Source: Acuticoccus sp. I52.16.1 (GTDB taxonomy: Bacteria > Pseudomonadota > Alphaproteobacteria > Rhizobiales > Amorphaceae). From it: a stretch of 64,000 nt of DNA. Under the pieces are notes generated by a model, which saw nothing but the letters and a program-made list of their open reading frames with translations, did no database searches and was not told the DNA's origin. This document shows positions 53,264 to 62,464 of this stretch, one piece after another. The stretch lies in assembly GCF_022865125.1 (NCBI RefSeq), contig NZ_CP094828.1, positions 1,922,001 to 1,986,000 on the forward strand, read 5' to 3'. How positions within the stretch are numbered: position 1 is the first letter of the stretch; every line of letters begins with the position of its first letter. Position numbers and translations under genes: made by a program.

Positions 53264-54241
53264 TCAGTCGACCACCACCAGTTCGCGGGGGAAACGCGTC
53301 AGCATCTCGCACCCGCCGGCGTCGACGCGCACGGTGTCGCTGATCGCCATGACGAAGTCCTCACGCGCCAGCGTCGGCACCAGATGGAAGGTCATGTTCT
53401 CGCGCAGGACCGTGCCGTCCTCCGGCCGCACTGCACGCGAGCAGCCCTCCGGACCGGAGGGGAAGCCGAGGCCGATGCTGTACCCCGTGCGCGAGCTGAC
53501 GTGATTGTCGAGCCCGTAGCGCTCCATGGTGGCCCGGCAATGGCGGTCGATGTCACCGGCGGTGCGGCCCGGGCGGATCACTTCGGTGGCCGCCTCCAGC
53601 AGCGTCACCAGGGCCTCGGCACACGCCTTGTGCTCTTCGGTGGGGGTGCCGACGATCGCGCTGCGGGCCATCACCGCGTGGTGCCGGTCGACGCAGCCCG
53701 CCCCCTCGACCATCACCACGTCACCGTGGCCGATCGCCTTGCGCCGCCAGCGCGCGAACGATTGCGCCGAGCGCCGCCCGGCCACCACGACCGGCGGATG
53801 GCCCACATAGTCGCTCCCCGCGGCGATGGAGCCGGCGTAGAACGCGGCCGCAATGTCGTTCTCGGTGGCGCCGGGCCGGATCGCCGACAGCGCCTCGGTC
53901 ATCCCCGCCTCGGCGGTCGCCGCCGCCCGACGCATGCGCTCCAGCTCGACCGGCCCCTTGACCCGCCGCCGGCCCTCGATCACCCCGTCGAAGTCCTCGA
54001 ACTGTACGCCGGCCATCTGCACCAGCTGCCGGTGATCATGCACGCTCAGATAGTGCGACGTGGTCTCCAGGCCGACCCGGCGACCGGCCGGCAGCAACCC
54101 CGCCAGCACCGTCACCGCCAACTGGCATTCGCTGATGACGACGACCTCGCCGATGCCGGGATAGCCGCGCGACATGCGCGCGTCCGCCGTGCAGGTGAGG
54201 ATCGTGGGCCATCCGCTCAGCGGCACGAACAGCGCCTGCAT
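53264..54241 (-). CDS. M24-family protein, creatinase/ectoine-hydrolase-like (metal ligands lost)
   Basis: Pita-bread fold protein of 325 residues. The usual N-terminal creatinase domain is shortened: family members are closer to 390 residues, and an in-frame stop lies just upstream. The C-terminal half shows VVMVEGAGCVDRHHAVMARS, where metal-dependent aminopeptidases carry two Asp ligands; here they are absent, as in creatinase and the ectoine hydrolase DoeA. The ending MTFHLVPTLAREDF and FPRELVV also fits that group. Substrate unknown; an amidinohydrolase-like C-N cleavage is plausible. Divergent from a LysR regulator. Confidence 0.78.
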   Translation of the reverse strand: MQALFVPLSGWPTILTCTADARMSRGYPGIGEVVVISECQLAVTVLAGLLPAGRRVGLETTSHYLSVHDHRQLVQMAGVQFEDFDGVIEGRRRVKGPVELERMRRAAATAEAGMTEALSAIRPGATENDIAAAFYAGSIAAGSDYVGHPPVVVAGRRSAQSFARWRRKAIGHGDVVMVEGAGCVDRHHAVMARSAIVGTPTEEHKACAEALVTLLEAATEVIRPGRTAGDIDRHCRATMERYGLDNHVSSRTGYSIGLGFPSGPEGCSRAVRPEDGTVLRENMTFHLVPTLAREDFVMAISDTVRVDAGGCEMLTRFPRELVVVD

Positions 54242-54374
54242 CGTCCCCTGACCGCAGGCGTGAAACCCGCTCAGTCAGAAAATATTTTCGCGATCGAAGA
54301 CAAGAATCCCAGCCAGGCCGCGGCCTGCAATCTCACGCTGTATCAGTGTCAGGCGTTTCTGCAGCAACCCATGG

Positions 54375-54389
54375 TGAAATGATATTTCA
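54375..54389. promoter_or_regulatory. LysR-type operator candidate
   Basis: TGAAAT-GAT-ATTTCA, a perfect inverted repeat in the 286-bp gap between the M24 gene and the divergent LysR gene. It is AT-rich, placed where a LysR regulator would act on both promoters. Confidence 0.45.
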
Positions 54390-54527
54390 TCTCGCCAGGG
54401 CTCGCGCTCGTCTGCAAATGATCCTTCCATAGACACGATCGCGCGTGACCCTCTGCAACGGGAGTTGCAGTTTCTTTCATATCCGAACTATAGCTTCAAA
54501 TTGCTTTTTCGTGGACTAGAGCAAACT

Positions 54528-55466
54528 ATGGCTATGACCCCCCGGCAAGTAGAAGTCTTTCGCGCCATCATGCGCGCGGGGTCGGTGACGGATGGTGCCC
54601 GCCAACTTCACCTCAGCCAGCCGGCCGCGAGCAAACAGCTGCGTTTGCTCGAGGAAAGCCTCGGCTTTCCTCTGTTCGAGCGATCCAAGAACCGCATCGT
54701 GCCGACCTACGAGGCCGAGGCGCTCGCCGAGCAGATCGAGGCGGTCTACTCCGGCCTCGACGAGCTGGACCGGTTCGCCGCGGCGCTGCGGCACAACAAC
54801 CACGGCGGCATCTCCGTCGCCACCCTGCCGATGCTGACCCACCGCTGGATGCCGGCCTTGCTCGGCGCCTTCGCGACGGAATATCCCAACGTCTCGATGT
54901 CGATCCCGGTCCGCAGCACCAGCTGGATCGTCAAGGCGGTGGCGGCCGGACGGGTGGAGATGGGCGTGGGGTTGCAGAACTCGGCGGAACCGACGCTGCA
55001 GCTGACCCGGCTGATGCGCCTCCCCGTCGCCTGCGTGATGGTGCCGGACCATCCCCTCGCCGCGCTCCGACGCATCGAGCCGCGCGAGCTGCGCGGGCAT
55101 GACTGCATCACCCTCACCAACCTCGGCGCCAACCCGCTCGGCCTGCCGCCGGACCTCAGAGGAGATACGATCGGCGGGCGGCGGCGGCTCGAATCATTTT
55201 CCTCCGTCTTCGCGTGCGAGTTCGCCCGCGCCGGGATCGGCCTCGCCATCGTCGACGGCCTGAGCGCCATGTACTCGACCGGAGACGGGCTGGTGGCGCG
55301 CCCGCTCAACGTCGCCAACACCTTCGACATCGCGCTGATGACGCCGCGGCGGCGGCACCGCTCGCGCCTCGCGCAGATCCTGCACGCCCGCTTCGTCGAG
55401 GCGGGGGCCGCCACCGAGGCCACCGTCACCGGCTTCTTCGCCGCGCTCGACCCGGCGTCCGCCTGA
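54528..55466 (+). CDS. LysR-family transcriptional regulator
   Basis: Regulator of 312 residues. The N-terminal winged helix is MTPRQVEVFRAIMRAGSV and LSQPAASKQLRLLEESLGF. The effector domain has ISVATLPMLTHRWMPALLGAF. Divergent from the M24 gene, so it probably controls that gene and perhaps itself. The reading frame extends upstream to 54465, but homology begins at the ATG at 54528, with a second ATG at 54534. Confidence 0.88.
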   Translation: MAMTPRQVEVFRAIMRAGSVTDGARQLHLSQPAASKQLRLLEESLGFPLFERSKNRIVPTYEAEALAEQIEAVYSGLDELDRFAAALRHNNHGGISVATLPMLTHRWMPALLGAFATEYPNVSMSIPVRSTSWIVKAVAAGRVEMGVGLQNSAEPTLQLTRLMRLPVACVMVPDHPLAALRRIEPRELRGHDCITLTNLGANPLGLPPDLRGDTIGGRRRLESFSSVFACEFARAGIGLAIVDGLSAMYSTGDGLVARPLNVANTFDIALMTPRRRHRSRLAQILHARFVEAGAATEATVTGFFAALDPASA

Positions 55467-55482
55467 ACGCCGGGCTCGCCGC

Positions 55483-56157
55483 CTACGCGTTGAACGCCGC
55501 CCGCAGCCGCACGACGTCGGCCTCGACGAGGCCATGCATCGCCCCCGGCGCCACGTCGAGATCGACTTGCGCGCCCATCGCCGCCAGCACCGCCGCGCTC
55601 TCGCGTGCCCGCTGGGCCGGGATGTGCGGGTCCTGCGCATGCACGCTGATGCGCACCGGCAGCCCGGCGAGCGCGGCGTCGTAGTCGAACCGCTTGGGGT
55701 GGTGGCCGTAGAGCGCGTCCGTCGCCGGCCCGTCGTCGTCCGCGGTGCCGATCAGGCCGCCCGACAGGCCGAACACCGCCGCGAACGGGACGCCGCGACG
55801 CGCCGCATATTCCAGCGCCAGGCATCCCCCCTGGCTGAAGCCCAGGAGGACCGTGTCGGCGGCGCGGTAGCCCTCCGCCTCGGCCGCGGCGACGGCCCGG
55901 TCGACCGCCGCCAGCGCGGAGGTGACGAACGGCTCCATCTGGGCCGAGGGCGCCAGGAAGCTCGTCGGCCACCAGGTGCGTCCGGCGGCCTCGGGGGCGA
56001 AGACGGCGACGTCGGGAAAGCCGAGATCGGCCACCAGGCCGCCCATGTCCTCCGCCCCGGCCCCGCGACCGTGCAACCCGATCGCCGCCCGGCGCGCCCC
56101 GCCGTCCGTGGGGCCGAAGCGCGCCAGACGCCCCTGCGCATGGATATCCGCCGTCAC
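55483..56157 (-). CDS. Alpha/beta hydrolase, phospholipase/carboxylesterase type (MhqD-like)
   Basis: Serine hydrolase of 224 residues with the nucleophile elbow GFSQGG, an oxyanion region AAIGLHGRGAGAEDM and a C-terminal His in APGAMHGL. It resembles the YpfH/MhqD group of carboxylesterases. The GTG start overlaps the end of the dioxygenase gene by 4 bp, so the two act together. In Bacillus the paired mhqO and mhqD genes respond to quinones; the same role here is inference. Confidence 0.82.
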   Translation of the reverse strand: MTADIHAQGRLARFGPTDGGARRAAIGLHGRGAGAEDMGGLVADLGFPDVAVFAPEAAGRTWWPTSFLAPSAQMEPFVTSALAAVDRAVAAAEAEGYRAADTVLLGFSQGGCLALEYAARRGVPFAAVFGLSGGLIGTADDDGPATDALYGHHPKRFDYDAALAGLPVRISVHAQDPHIPAQRARESAAVLAAMGAQVDLDVAPGAMHGLVEADVVRLRAAFNA

Positions 56158-57065
56158 GCCGGCACCTTGATCGGCGGCAGGATGTCCTCGATCCGCTGGC
56201 GATGCTGCTCGTACTGCGGCGGCAGCTTGAGCGCCTCGCCCAGCGTCTCGGGCGCCTCGTCCACCGCGAAGCCGGGGGGATCGGTCGCGATCTCGAACAA
56301 CACGCCGCCGGGCTCGCGGAAGTAGATCGCGTTGAAGTACTGCCGGTCGATCACCGGCGTCACCTCGAACCCGGCCGCGCGCACCTTCTCCTGCCACGCG
56401 AGCTGCTCCTCGTTGGTGCGGGCGCGGAAGGCGACGTGATGGATCGTCCCCGCTCCCTGCCGGCCGGACGCACCCGCGGTCGCCCGCTTCAGGTCGACGA
56501 AGCTGCCCCCCTCGCCGCCGGCCTCCAGGCGCAGCCGGGTGGTCGCCCCGTCCGCCTCCTCGCCCACGTTCCGGTAGCCGAAGATGTCGCTCAAGAGCCG
56601 CGCGGTGGGCTCGACGTCGCTCAGTTGCAGCGTCACCGAGTGGAAGGCGTGCGCCGCCTCGGGTGCGCCATCGGCCTCGACGATCTCGACCGGCATCCCG
56701 TCGGGATCGCGCAGGGTGAGGATGCGCGCGCCGAACCGCTCGGCCGGCCCCTCGAAATCGACCGCGCCCAGCGCCAGGCGCTCCATCGCCGCGTCGAAGC
56801 CCGCCGGCGCGACCTTGTAGGCGACGGCCTCGGCCATCCCCGGCCCGGCGCGGCCCGGACCGGCGTCGACGAAGGGGAAGAAGGTCAAGATGGTGCCCGG
56901 CGAGCCGGCGGCGTCCCCATAATAGAGGTGGTAGGTGCCCGGCGCGTCGAAGTTGACGGTGCGCTTGACGAGGCGCTGACCCATCGTCTTGACGTAGAAG
57001 TCGACGTTCTCCTGCGGCGATCCGCAGATCGCCGTAACATGATGCAGTCCCACGATCCCAGTCAT
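56154..57065 (-). CDS. Ring-cleaving dioxygenase, VOC superfamily (MhqO-like)
   Basis: Extradiol-type dioxygenase of 303 residues built of two vicinal-oxygen-chelate modules. The first begins GIVGLHHVTAICGSPQENV, the second AHAFHSVTLQLSDVE. Metal ligands are visible as the His in LHHVT, the His in IHHVAFR and the Glu in VLFEIATD. It resembles MhqO/LinE-PcpA type enzymes acting on hydroquinones. The ATG follows GGAGG by 9 bases. Coupled to the hydrolase downstream. Confidence 0.88.
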   Translation of the reverse strand: MTGIVGLHHVTAICGSPQENVDFYVKTMGQRLVKRTVNFDAPGTYHLYYGDAAGSPGTILTFFPFVDAGPGRAGPGMAEAVAYKVAPAGFDAAMERLALGAVDFEGPAERFGARILTLRDPDGMPVEIVEADGAPEAAHAFHSVTLQLSDVEPTARLLSDIFGYRNVGEEADGATTRLRLEAGGEGGSFVDLKRATAGASGRQGAGTIHHVAFRARTNEEQLAWQEKVRAAGFEVTPVIDRQYFNAIYFREPGGVLFEIATDPPGFAVDEAPETLGEALKLPPQYEQHRQRIEDILPPIKVPA

Positions 57066-57929
57066 TGGCTCGGTCCTCCGTGCCGTACGGCGCGGCCGGG
57101 GTGGCATCGCGCCTGCCCGGCCGGCAATGATCCGCCCCACCCGGCGCCGCGACCGGCCCGAGACCGGCGGCGGCCCCGCGACGGGGGCGGCGTTGCGGCC
57201 AATATAGTGCCGGACAACCCCCGGATCTTGTTCACCAACAACTGAAACGCCGCCATCGTGGCCCCGGACGAGCGGCGACCGCGGCCGCGCGGCACCCCTC
57301 TCGTTCGCAGCCGGGCTGCCACAACAACAGGATAGCAGGCCGACCGAATCTTTCCGGTAGGCGTTCTTTCCATGCCCTTTCGCGACAGCAACGCACCCAT
57401 GTTCCACCCGGCCCTTGCGCGACCGCGCCGGCAGGCCGACCTGCCACGGGTTTGGGCGCGCACCGCCCGCCGGCTCGCTTGCGCCGCGGCGACCGTGTGC
57501 CTCGTGGGCGCGGCGGCACGGGCCGACAGCGTCGTCTCCATCGAGGCGCCGCCTCGCCGAAAGATAGGCGGCGGCCGGCATCAGCTCGGCGGCCGTGCAT
57601 TCCGGCAAGGGGGGCATAACTGTCATCGCGGGAACCACCGTCCTGACGGACCGCGGACCAGACCCCGCAGAGTCAGCGGCGTTTTATACCCTTTCGGTTA
57701 GTTTCCCGTGCCGGACGGATACGGGATCATCGCCGATCGGCGCGCCGGCCCATTGCATCGGGCCTCATTGTCGCGCACCTTAATCGACACCGGCTCAGCA
57801 AAACGGGCCGGCACCGGCCAGCAACAGCAGGGATTCCGAAGGTTTCGTCCGGCCGGGCCTGCCGCCAGCGTGCGTTCGCGGCCGCACGACCCGAAACGGC
57901 CCTGCCGAACCGAAGAGGGGACGGAACGA
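57066..57929. other. Poorly coding region between mhqO-like and a small gene
   Basis: About 860 bp without a clear gene. On the minus strand AATATA (57201-57206, reading TATATT) may be a -10 element for the dioxygenase, without a clear -35. The middle holds one doubtful frame (57372-57701). The right part, about 57690-57900, has a lower GC content but no recognisable element. It may be eroded sequence. Confidence 0.4.
57372..57701 (+). CDS. Doubtful short exported protein
   Basis: A 109-codon frame whose first 50 residues look like a signal peptide (CAAATVCLVGAAARADS) and then lose normal codon bias, with His/Arg-rich sequence. No ribosome site is evident before the ATG. It may be a decayed gene or a chance frame. 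Confidence 0.25.
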   Translation: MPFRDSNAPMFHPALARPRRQADLPRVWARTARRLACAAATVCLVGAAARADSVVSIEAPPRRKIGGGRHQLGGRAFRQGGHNCHRGNHRPDGPRTRPRRVSGVLYPFG

Positions 57930-58175
57930 ATGCCTGACATCATCTCGCCCCAACGCGGCGACTTCTGGAACGCACCGGCCCGCAGCCGCCCGCCAGCGCG
58001 CATCGTCGTCGACGCGGACTTCGAGCCTGTCCCCCGTGCCACCGTGCCGAGCGTGCGGCCCGAAGTGGTCGCGGTTCCGCTCGCGGCGGAGGTCGTCCGC
58101 CCCGCCCCGCCCACGCGGCCGAGCAAGACGCCCCGCGCGGTGCTGAAGCTCGTCGAGGACGGCATCATCGTCTGA
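57930..58175 (+). CDS. Small hypothetical protein
   Basis: Frame of 81 residues starting MPDIISPQRGDFWNAPAR, with a Pro/Val-rich middle and the end AVLKLVEDGIIV. GAGGGGAC precedes the ATG by about 7-8 bases, a good ribosome site. No signal peptide, no family recognised. It ends just before a hairpin and converges on the TRAP genes. Confidence 0.55.
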   Translation: MPDIISPQRGDFWNAPARSRPPARIVVDADFEPVPRATVPSVRPEVVAVPLAAEVVRPAPPTRPSKTPRAVLKLVEDGIIV

Positions 58176-58177
58176 GG

Positions 58178-58199
58178 GCCGCCGGAGTCTACCGGCGGC
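58178..58199. terminator. Hairpin between convergent genes
   Basis: A perfect 8-bp stem (GCCGCCGG / CCGGCGGC) with a 6-base loop, between the small hypothetical gene and the TRAP permease gene stop. No U-tract on either strand. Confidence 0.45.
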
Positions 58200-58204
58200 A
58201 GCTA

Positions 58205-59821
58205 TCAGTTCCCGTAGAACACCGTCGGCAGCCACGTCGCCATCGACGGGATGTACCAGAGCGCGACCAGCATGCCGATCTGGATGATCACGAACGGGAT
58301 GATGCCGCGGTAGATCGCGGTGGTGCGAACCTCCGGCGGCGCGACGCCCCGCAGGTAGAAGAGCGCGAAGCCGAAGGGCGGCGTCAGGAACGACGTCTGC
58401 AGGTTCACCGCCATCATGATGCCGAGCCAGACCGGGCTCATCGTCGACCCGTCGGGCATCTCCAGCATCAGGAGCACCGGCGCCACCAGCGGCACCACGA
58501 CGAAGACGATCTCCAGGAAGTCGAGGAAGAAGCCGAGCACGAACATGATCAGCATCACCGCGATCATCGCCCCCAGCGCGCCGCCCGGCATGCCCGACAG
58601 CGCCTCCTCGACCATGTCGTCCCCGCCCAGACCGCGGAACACGAGGCTGAAGAGCGCGGCGCCGATCAGGATGACGAACACCATCGAGGTGATCTCGCCG
58701 GTGGAGCGCACGATCGACGTCAGCACGCCCGAGCGTGCCACCCGCGCCAGCGACACCAGGATGCCGATCGAGACGATCGCCACCAGCACCGCGGCGACGT
58801 AGATGCCGATCTGGTCCGCCTCGGAGATCACCGAGCGCGACACGCGCAGGTCCATCGTCCCGACCATCACCAGGAGCACGAACAGCGCCAGCGCCGCGGC
58901 GTAGATGAAGAACGGCCTGTCCTCCTCGAGGCGGTAGCCGGCCAGCAGCAAGGCGCCGATGCCGCCCACCGCGGCCGCCTCCGTCGGCGTCGCGACGCCG
59001 GCGAGGATGGAGCCCAGCACCGCGACGATCAGCACGATCGGCGGCACCAGGGCGTGGAAGACGCGCTTCAGCGTGATCGGGTTCTCCGGATCGCGCGGCA
59101 CCGGCGGGGCCGACTTGGGCGACACGAAGGCGATGAAGATCATGTAGAGGATGTACAGCAGCACCAGGATGATGCCCGGCAGCAGCGCCCCCGCGAAGAG
59201 GTCGCCCACCGAGACCGGCGGCCCCGGCACGAACGAGAAGTCGTTGTTGGCCCACGCCTGCTCCTGCAGGACGCGCTGGCTCTCCTGGTAGGCGTTGGAG
59301 ATCTGGTCGCCCAGGATGACGAGCACGATCGACGGCGGAATGATCTGCCCCAGCGTGCCCGAGGCGGCGATCGTGCCGGAGGCGAGCGCCGGCGAATAGC
59401 CGTAGCGCAGCATGGTCGGCAGCGACAGGAGGCCCATGGTGACCACCGTGGCGCCGACGATGCCGGTCGACGCCGCCAGGAGCGCGCCGACGATGCAGAC
59501 CGCGATGCCCACGCCGCCGCGCATCGGGCCGAAGAGCTGGCCCATCGTCTCGAGCAGCTCCTCCGCCACGCGGCTCCGCTCCAACGTGACGCCCATGAAG
59601 ACGAACAGCGGCACCGCGATCAGCACCTCGTTCGTCATCGTGCCGTAGATGCGCTGCGGCAGCGCGTTGACGAAGGCGAAGTCGAAGACGCCGTTGGCGA
59701 CGCCCAGGAAGGCGAAGATGAGGCCCGTGCCGGCGAGGGTGAAGGCGACCGGGAAGCCCGTCAGAAGCAGGACGATCGCCACGCCGAACATGGCGATGTC
59801 GAGATAGTTGCCGAAATCCAT
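58205..59821 (-). CDS. TRAP transporter large permease (DctM type)
   Basis: Inner-membrane protein of 538 residues with many helices. Most DctM proteins have about 430 residues; the extra 100 lie after the LAGVATPTEAAAVGG motif and add about two to three helices (FFIYAAALALFVLLVMVG and IGIYVAAVLVAIVSIGI). This longer form occurs with TakP-type binding proteins. Other marks are GATVVTMGLLSLPTMLRYGY and PPSIVLVILGDQ. It starts 2 bp after the small permease stop. Confidence 0.9.
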   Translation of the reverse strand: MDFGNYLDIAMFGVAIVLLLTGFPVAFTLAGTGLIFAFLGVANGVFDFAFVNALPQRIYGTMTNEVLIAVPLFVFMGVTLERSRVAEELLETMGQLFGPMRGGVGIAVCIVGALLAASTGIVGATVVTMGLLSLPTMLRYGYSPALASGTIAASGTLGQIIPPSIVLVILGDQISNAYQESQRVLQEQAWANNDFSFVPGPPVSVGDLFAGALLPGIILVLLYILYMIFIAFVSPKSAPPVPRDPENPITLKRVFHALVPPIVLIVAVLGSILAGVATPTEAAAVGGIGALLLAGYRLEEDRPFFIYAAALALFVLLVMVGTMDLRVSRSVISEADQIGIYVAAVLVAIVSIGILVSLARVARSGVLTSIVRSTGEITSMVFVILIGAALFSLVFRGLGGDDMVEEALSGMPGGALGAMIAVMLIMFVLGFFLDFLEIVFVVVPLVAPVLLMLEMPDGSTMSPVWLGIMMAVNLQTSFLTPPFGFALFYLRGVAPPEVRTTAIYRGIIPFVIIQIGMLVALWYIPSMATWLPTVFYGN

Positions 59822-59823
59822 GA

Positions 59824-60366
59824 TTAAGCGCCCTTGATCGGCTCGACGGTCGGCGCGGGGCGCGTCACCGCGCGGCCCGACAGCACCAGCGCGGAGCGGA
59901 TGATGATCGTCACGCCCTGGGCCGTCAGCAGCATGCCCATCACCGGGATCGCCGTCTTGAGCAGGAACACCGCCGGGATGCCCGACGCCTCCTGCGAGCT
60001 TTCCAGCACCCGCCACGACCCGGCGACATAGTTCCAGCTCGACGTCACGATGATGAGGGAGACCGGGATCAGGAGGCAGAGGGAGCCCAGCATGTCGACC
60101 AGCGCGCGGTAGCGCAGCGAGGCGTCGCGGTAGAAGATGTCGACCCGCACGTGGCCGTCTTCGGACAGGGTGTAGGCGGCCGCCAGCGTGAACAGGAAGC
60201 CGTGCATGTAGATGATGGATTCCTGTGCCCACAGGTCGCCGATGCCGAAGACGTACCGCGCCAGGACCACGCCGAACTGGACGAGGACCATCAGCAGCAC
60301 CAGCCAACAGACGACCTTGCCGATCGCTCTGTTGGTGTTGTCGATCGCAGTCGCGAGGAGTTCCAT
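59824..60366 (-). CDS. TRAP transporter small permease (DctQ type)
   Basis: Inner-membrane protein of 180 residues with four helices, including the family motif WAQESIIYMHGFLFTLAAAY and the EDGHVRVDIFY loop. AGGTGA lies 6 bases before the ATG at 60366. The open frame upstream to 60420 is not supported. It works with the DctM-type subunit downstream. Confidence 0.88.
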   Translation of the reverse strand: MELLATAIDNTNRAIGKVVCWLVLLMVLVQFGVVLARYVFGIGDLWAQESIIYMHGFLFTLAAAYTLSEDGHVRVDIFYRDASLRYRALVDMLGSLCLLIPVSLIIVTSSWNYVAGSWRVLESSQEASGIPAVFLLKTAIPVMGMLLTAQGVTIIIRSALVLSGRAVTRPAPTVEPIKGA

Positions 60367-60462
60367 CCCGATCACCTGCCCAAAGAGTTGCGGCGCAGGG
60401 CTGGGGCCGCTGCGCCGCATGGTTTCGTCATGCCGCGGGCCGATCGCCGCGGCGAAGTCGCA

Positions 60463-61542
60463 TCAGCCGCCCGTCCGCTGGCGCGCGTTGGTGTAGGCCT
60501 GGATCGAGATCTCGGTCCAGGCGCCGTAGTCGGCGCGCGCCTTGCGGTAGCTGTCGAGGATCTTCTTGGAGAGCGCGTCGTAGTCGCCCACCTTCTCGAT
60601 CACCTCGTCGCAGGCGCCGGCGAAGGCGTCGAACACCTCTTCCGGGAACTCCTTCAGCTGCACGCCGTGCTGGTTGACCAGCGTGTTGAGCGCCTGGCCG
60701 TTCTTGGCCACGAACTCGGCGTACATGTAGCTGTCCTCGGCGAGGCAGGCGTTCTCTACGGCGGCCTTGTCGGTGTCCGACAGCTCGTTGAAGGCATCGA
60801 GGTTCACGCCGCAGGCGATGGTCGGCGCCGGCTCGTGGAAGCCCGGATAGTAGTAGTTCTTGGCGATGCGATAGAAGCCGAAGGCCAGATCGTTCCACGG
60901 ACCGACCCACTCGGTGCCGTCGATCGCGCCGGTCTGCAGCGCCTGGAAGATCTCACCGCCCGGCAGCGCGATGACGTTGACGCCGAGCTGGCGTAGCGCC
61001 TCGCCGCCGAGGCCCGGCATACGGAACTTGAGGCCCTGCAGGTCGTCGACCGAGTTGATCTCGTTGCGGAACCAGCCGCCCATCTGGACGCCGGTGTTGC
61101 CACAGGGGAAGGGCTTCACGTTGAACTGGTTGGACAGCTCGTTCCACAGCTCCATGCCGCCGCCGTGCATCAGCCAGGCGTTCTGCTCGGAGTAGATGAG
61201 GCCCATCGGCACGCAGGCGAAGAACGGGAAGGCCGGGTGCTTGCCCTGAAAGTAGTAGTCCGGCGCGTGGTACAGCTCGGCGGTGCCGTTGGAGACGGCG
61301 TCGAACGCCTCGAACGCCGGCACCAGCTCGCCCGCGGCGAAGAGCTTCACGGTCACACGGCCGTCGGTCAGCTTGGTGATGCGGTCGGCGGCGCGCTGCG
61401 CGCCGGTCCCGAGGCCCGGGAAGTTCTTGGGCCAGGTGGTCACCATCTTCCACTCTTTACGGCCCTGCGAAATGGCAGGGGCGGCGAGAGTCGTACCGGC
61501 GGCGACGGCGCCGGTGCCCATCAAAAACGAACGACGATCCAT
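60463..61542 (-). CDS. TRAP transporter substrate-binding protein, TakP-like, Tat-exported
   Basis: Periplasmic DctP-family binding protein of 359 residues with a twin-arginine signal (MDRRSFLMGTGA, cleavage near AISQG). It resembles the alpha-keto acid binder TakP: WPKNFPGLGTGAQRAADRI, the conserved LKFRMPGLGGEALRQLG and the ligand region GTEWVGPWNDLAFGF with YYYPGFHEP. Likely ligand is a keto acid or other carboxylate. First gene of the leftward TRAP operon, 96 bp before the DctQ gene. Confidence 0.9.
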   Translation of the reverse strand: MDRRSFLMGTGAVAAGTTLAAPAISQGRKEWKMVTTWPKNFPGLGTGAQRAADRITKLTDGRVTVKLFAAGELVPAFEAFDAVSNGTAELYHAPDYYFQGKHPAFPFFACVPMGLIYSEQNAWLMHGGGMELWNELSNQFNVKPFPCGNTGVQMGGWFRNEINSVDDLQGLKFRMPGLGGEALRQLGVNVIALPGGEIFQALQTGAIDGTEWVGPWNDLAFGFYRIAKNYYYPGFHEPAPTIACGVNLDAFNELSDTDKAAVENACLAEDSYMYAEFVAKNGQALNTLVNQHGVQLKEFPEEVFDAFAGACDEVIEKVGDYDALSKKILDSYRKARADYGAWTEISIQAYTNARQRTGG

Positions 61543-61700
61543 CGAATCCTCCCTCTAAACGCGCTACCGTTGAAGTCTGGTGCGGATTTTGAGCGCGACG
61601 TGTAGTCTGACTCCGCGGCGCGAGACAAGACCCCATTCCACCCGCCGAGTTGCTAAGTTACCGGTTTGGCCCGCGTTTCGCCGTTCCTAGGAGATCTTCC

Positions 61701-62462
61701 ATGGCCCCGCCTCTGGTCGTCGTAACCTCCGATGCCATCACGCATAACGACGCTTCGTGGTCCGGCGGACCGACGACCTACCTCGCCGCGCTCGACGTCG
61801 CGGGGTGTCTCCCGGTCCAACTCCCGGTGCTCGACCAACCGCTTGACCCCGCCCCGCTTCTCGACGTCGCGGCCGGCGTTCTCGTCACCGGTTCGCGCTC
61901 CAACGTGCACCCGCCGCTTTATGGCGGCGTGGCGACGGAGGCGGCCGGACCTTACGACCAGGCGCGCGATCGCACGACCCTGCCGCTGATCCGCGAGACA
62001 CTGCGTCGCGGATTGCCGCTGCTGTGCATCTGCCGCGGCGTGCAGGAGCTGAACGTCGCGCTCGGCGGCACGCTGCACGCCGAACTGCACGAGATCCCCG
62101 GCCGGGACGACCACCGCTCGCCGCCGCAGCCGGACCTCGACGCCCGCTTCGCGCTCCGCCACGACGTCAGCCTGACGCCGAACGGCTGCCTCGCCGCGGT
62201 GCTGGGGGCCGGCCCGGTGCGGGTCAACTCGGTGCACCGCCAAGGCATCGACCGACTGGGCGACGGTCTCACGGTCGAGGCCCTCGCCGCCGACGGCACG
62301 ATCGAGGCCGTCAGCGTGGACCATGCGAGGGCGTTCGCGCTCGGCGTCCAGTGGCACCCCGAACATTGGGTGCGCAGCGACGGACCCTCGCGCGCCATCT
62401 TCGACGCGTTCGCCGCCGCCTGCCGTACCGCCCAGACCGCCCGCACCAAGGAAGCCGCCTGA
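61701..62462 (+). CDS. Class I glutamine amidotransferase-like hydrolase (PuuD family)
   Basis: Hydrolase of 253 residues of the gamma-glutamyl-GABA hydrolase group. Catalytic triad: Cys111 in [10 protein letters not shown], His219 and Glu221 in [20 protein letters not shown] is the PuuD-type substrate loop. It would split gamma-glutamyl amides. AGGAG lies 8 bases before the ATG. It ends 2 bp before the nitrile hydratase alpha gene, so the genes share an mRNA; the functional link is discussed among the findings. Confidence 0.88.
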   Translation: MAPPLVVVTSDAITHNDASWSGGPTTYLAALDVAGCLPVQLPVLDQPLDPAPLLDVAAGVLVTGSRSNVHPPLYGGVATEAAGPYDQARDRTTLPLIRETLRRGLPLLCICRGVQELNVALGGTLHAELHEIPGRDDHRSPPQPDLDARFALRHDVSLTPNGCLAAVLGAGPVRVNSVHRQGIDRLGDGLTVEALAADGTIEAVSVDHARAFALGVQWHPEHWVRSDGPSRAIFDAFAAACRTAQTARTKEAA

Positions 62463-62464
62463 TC

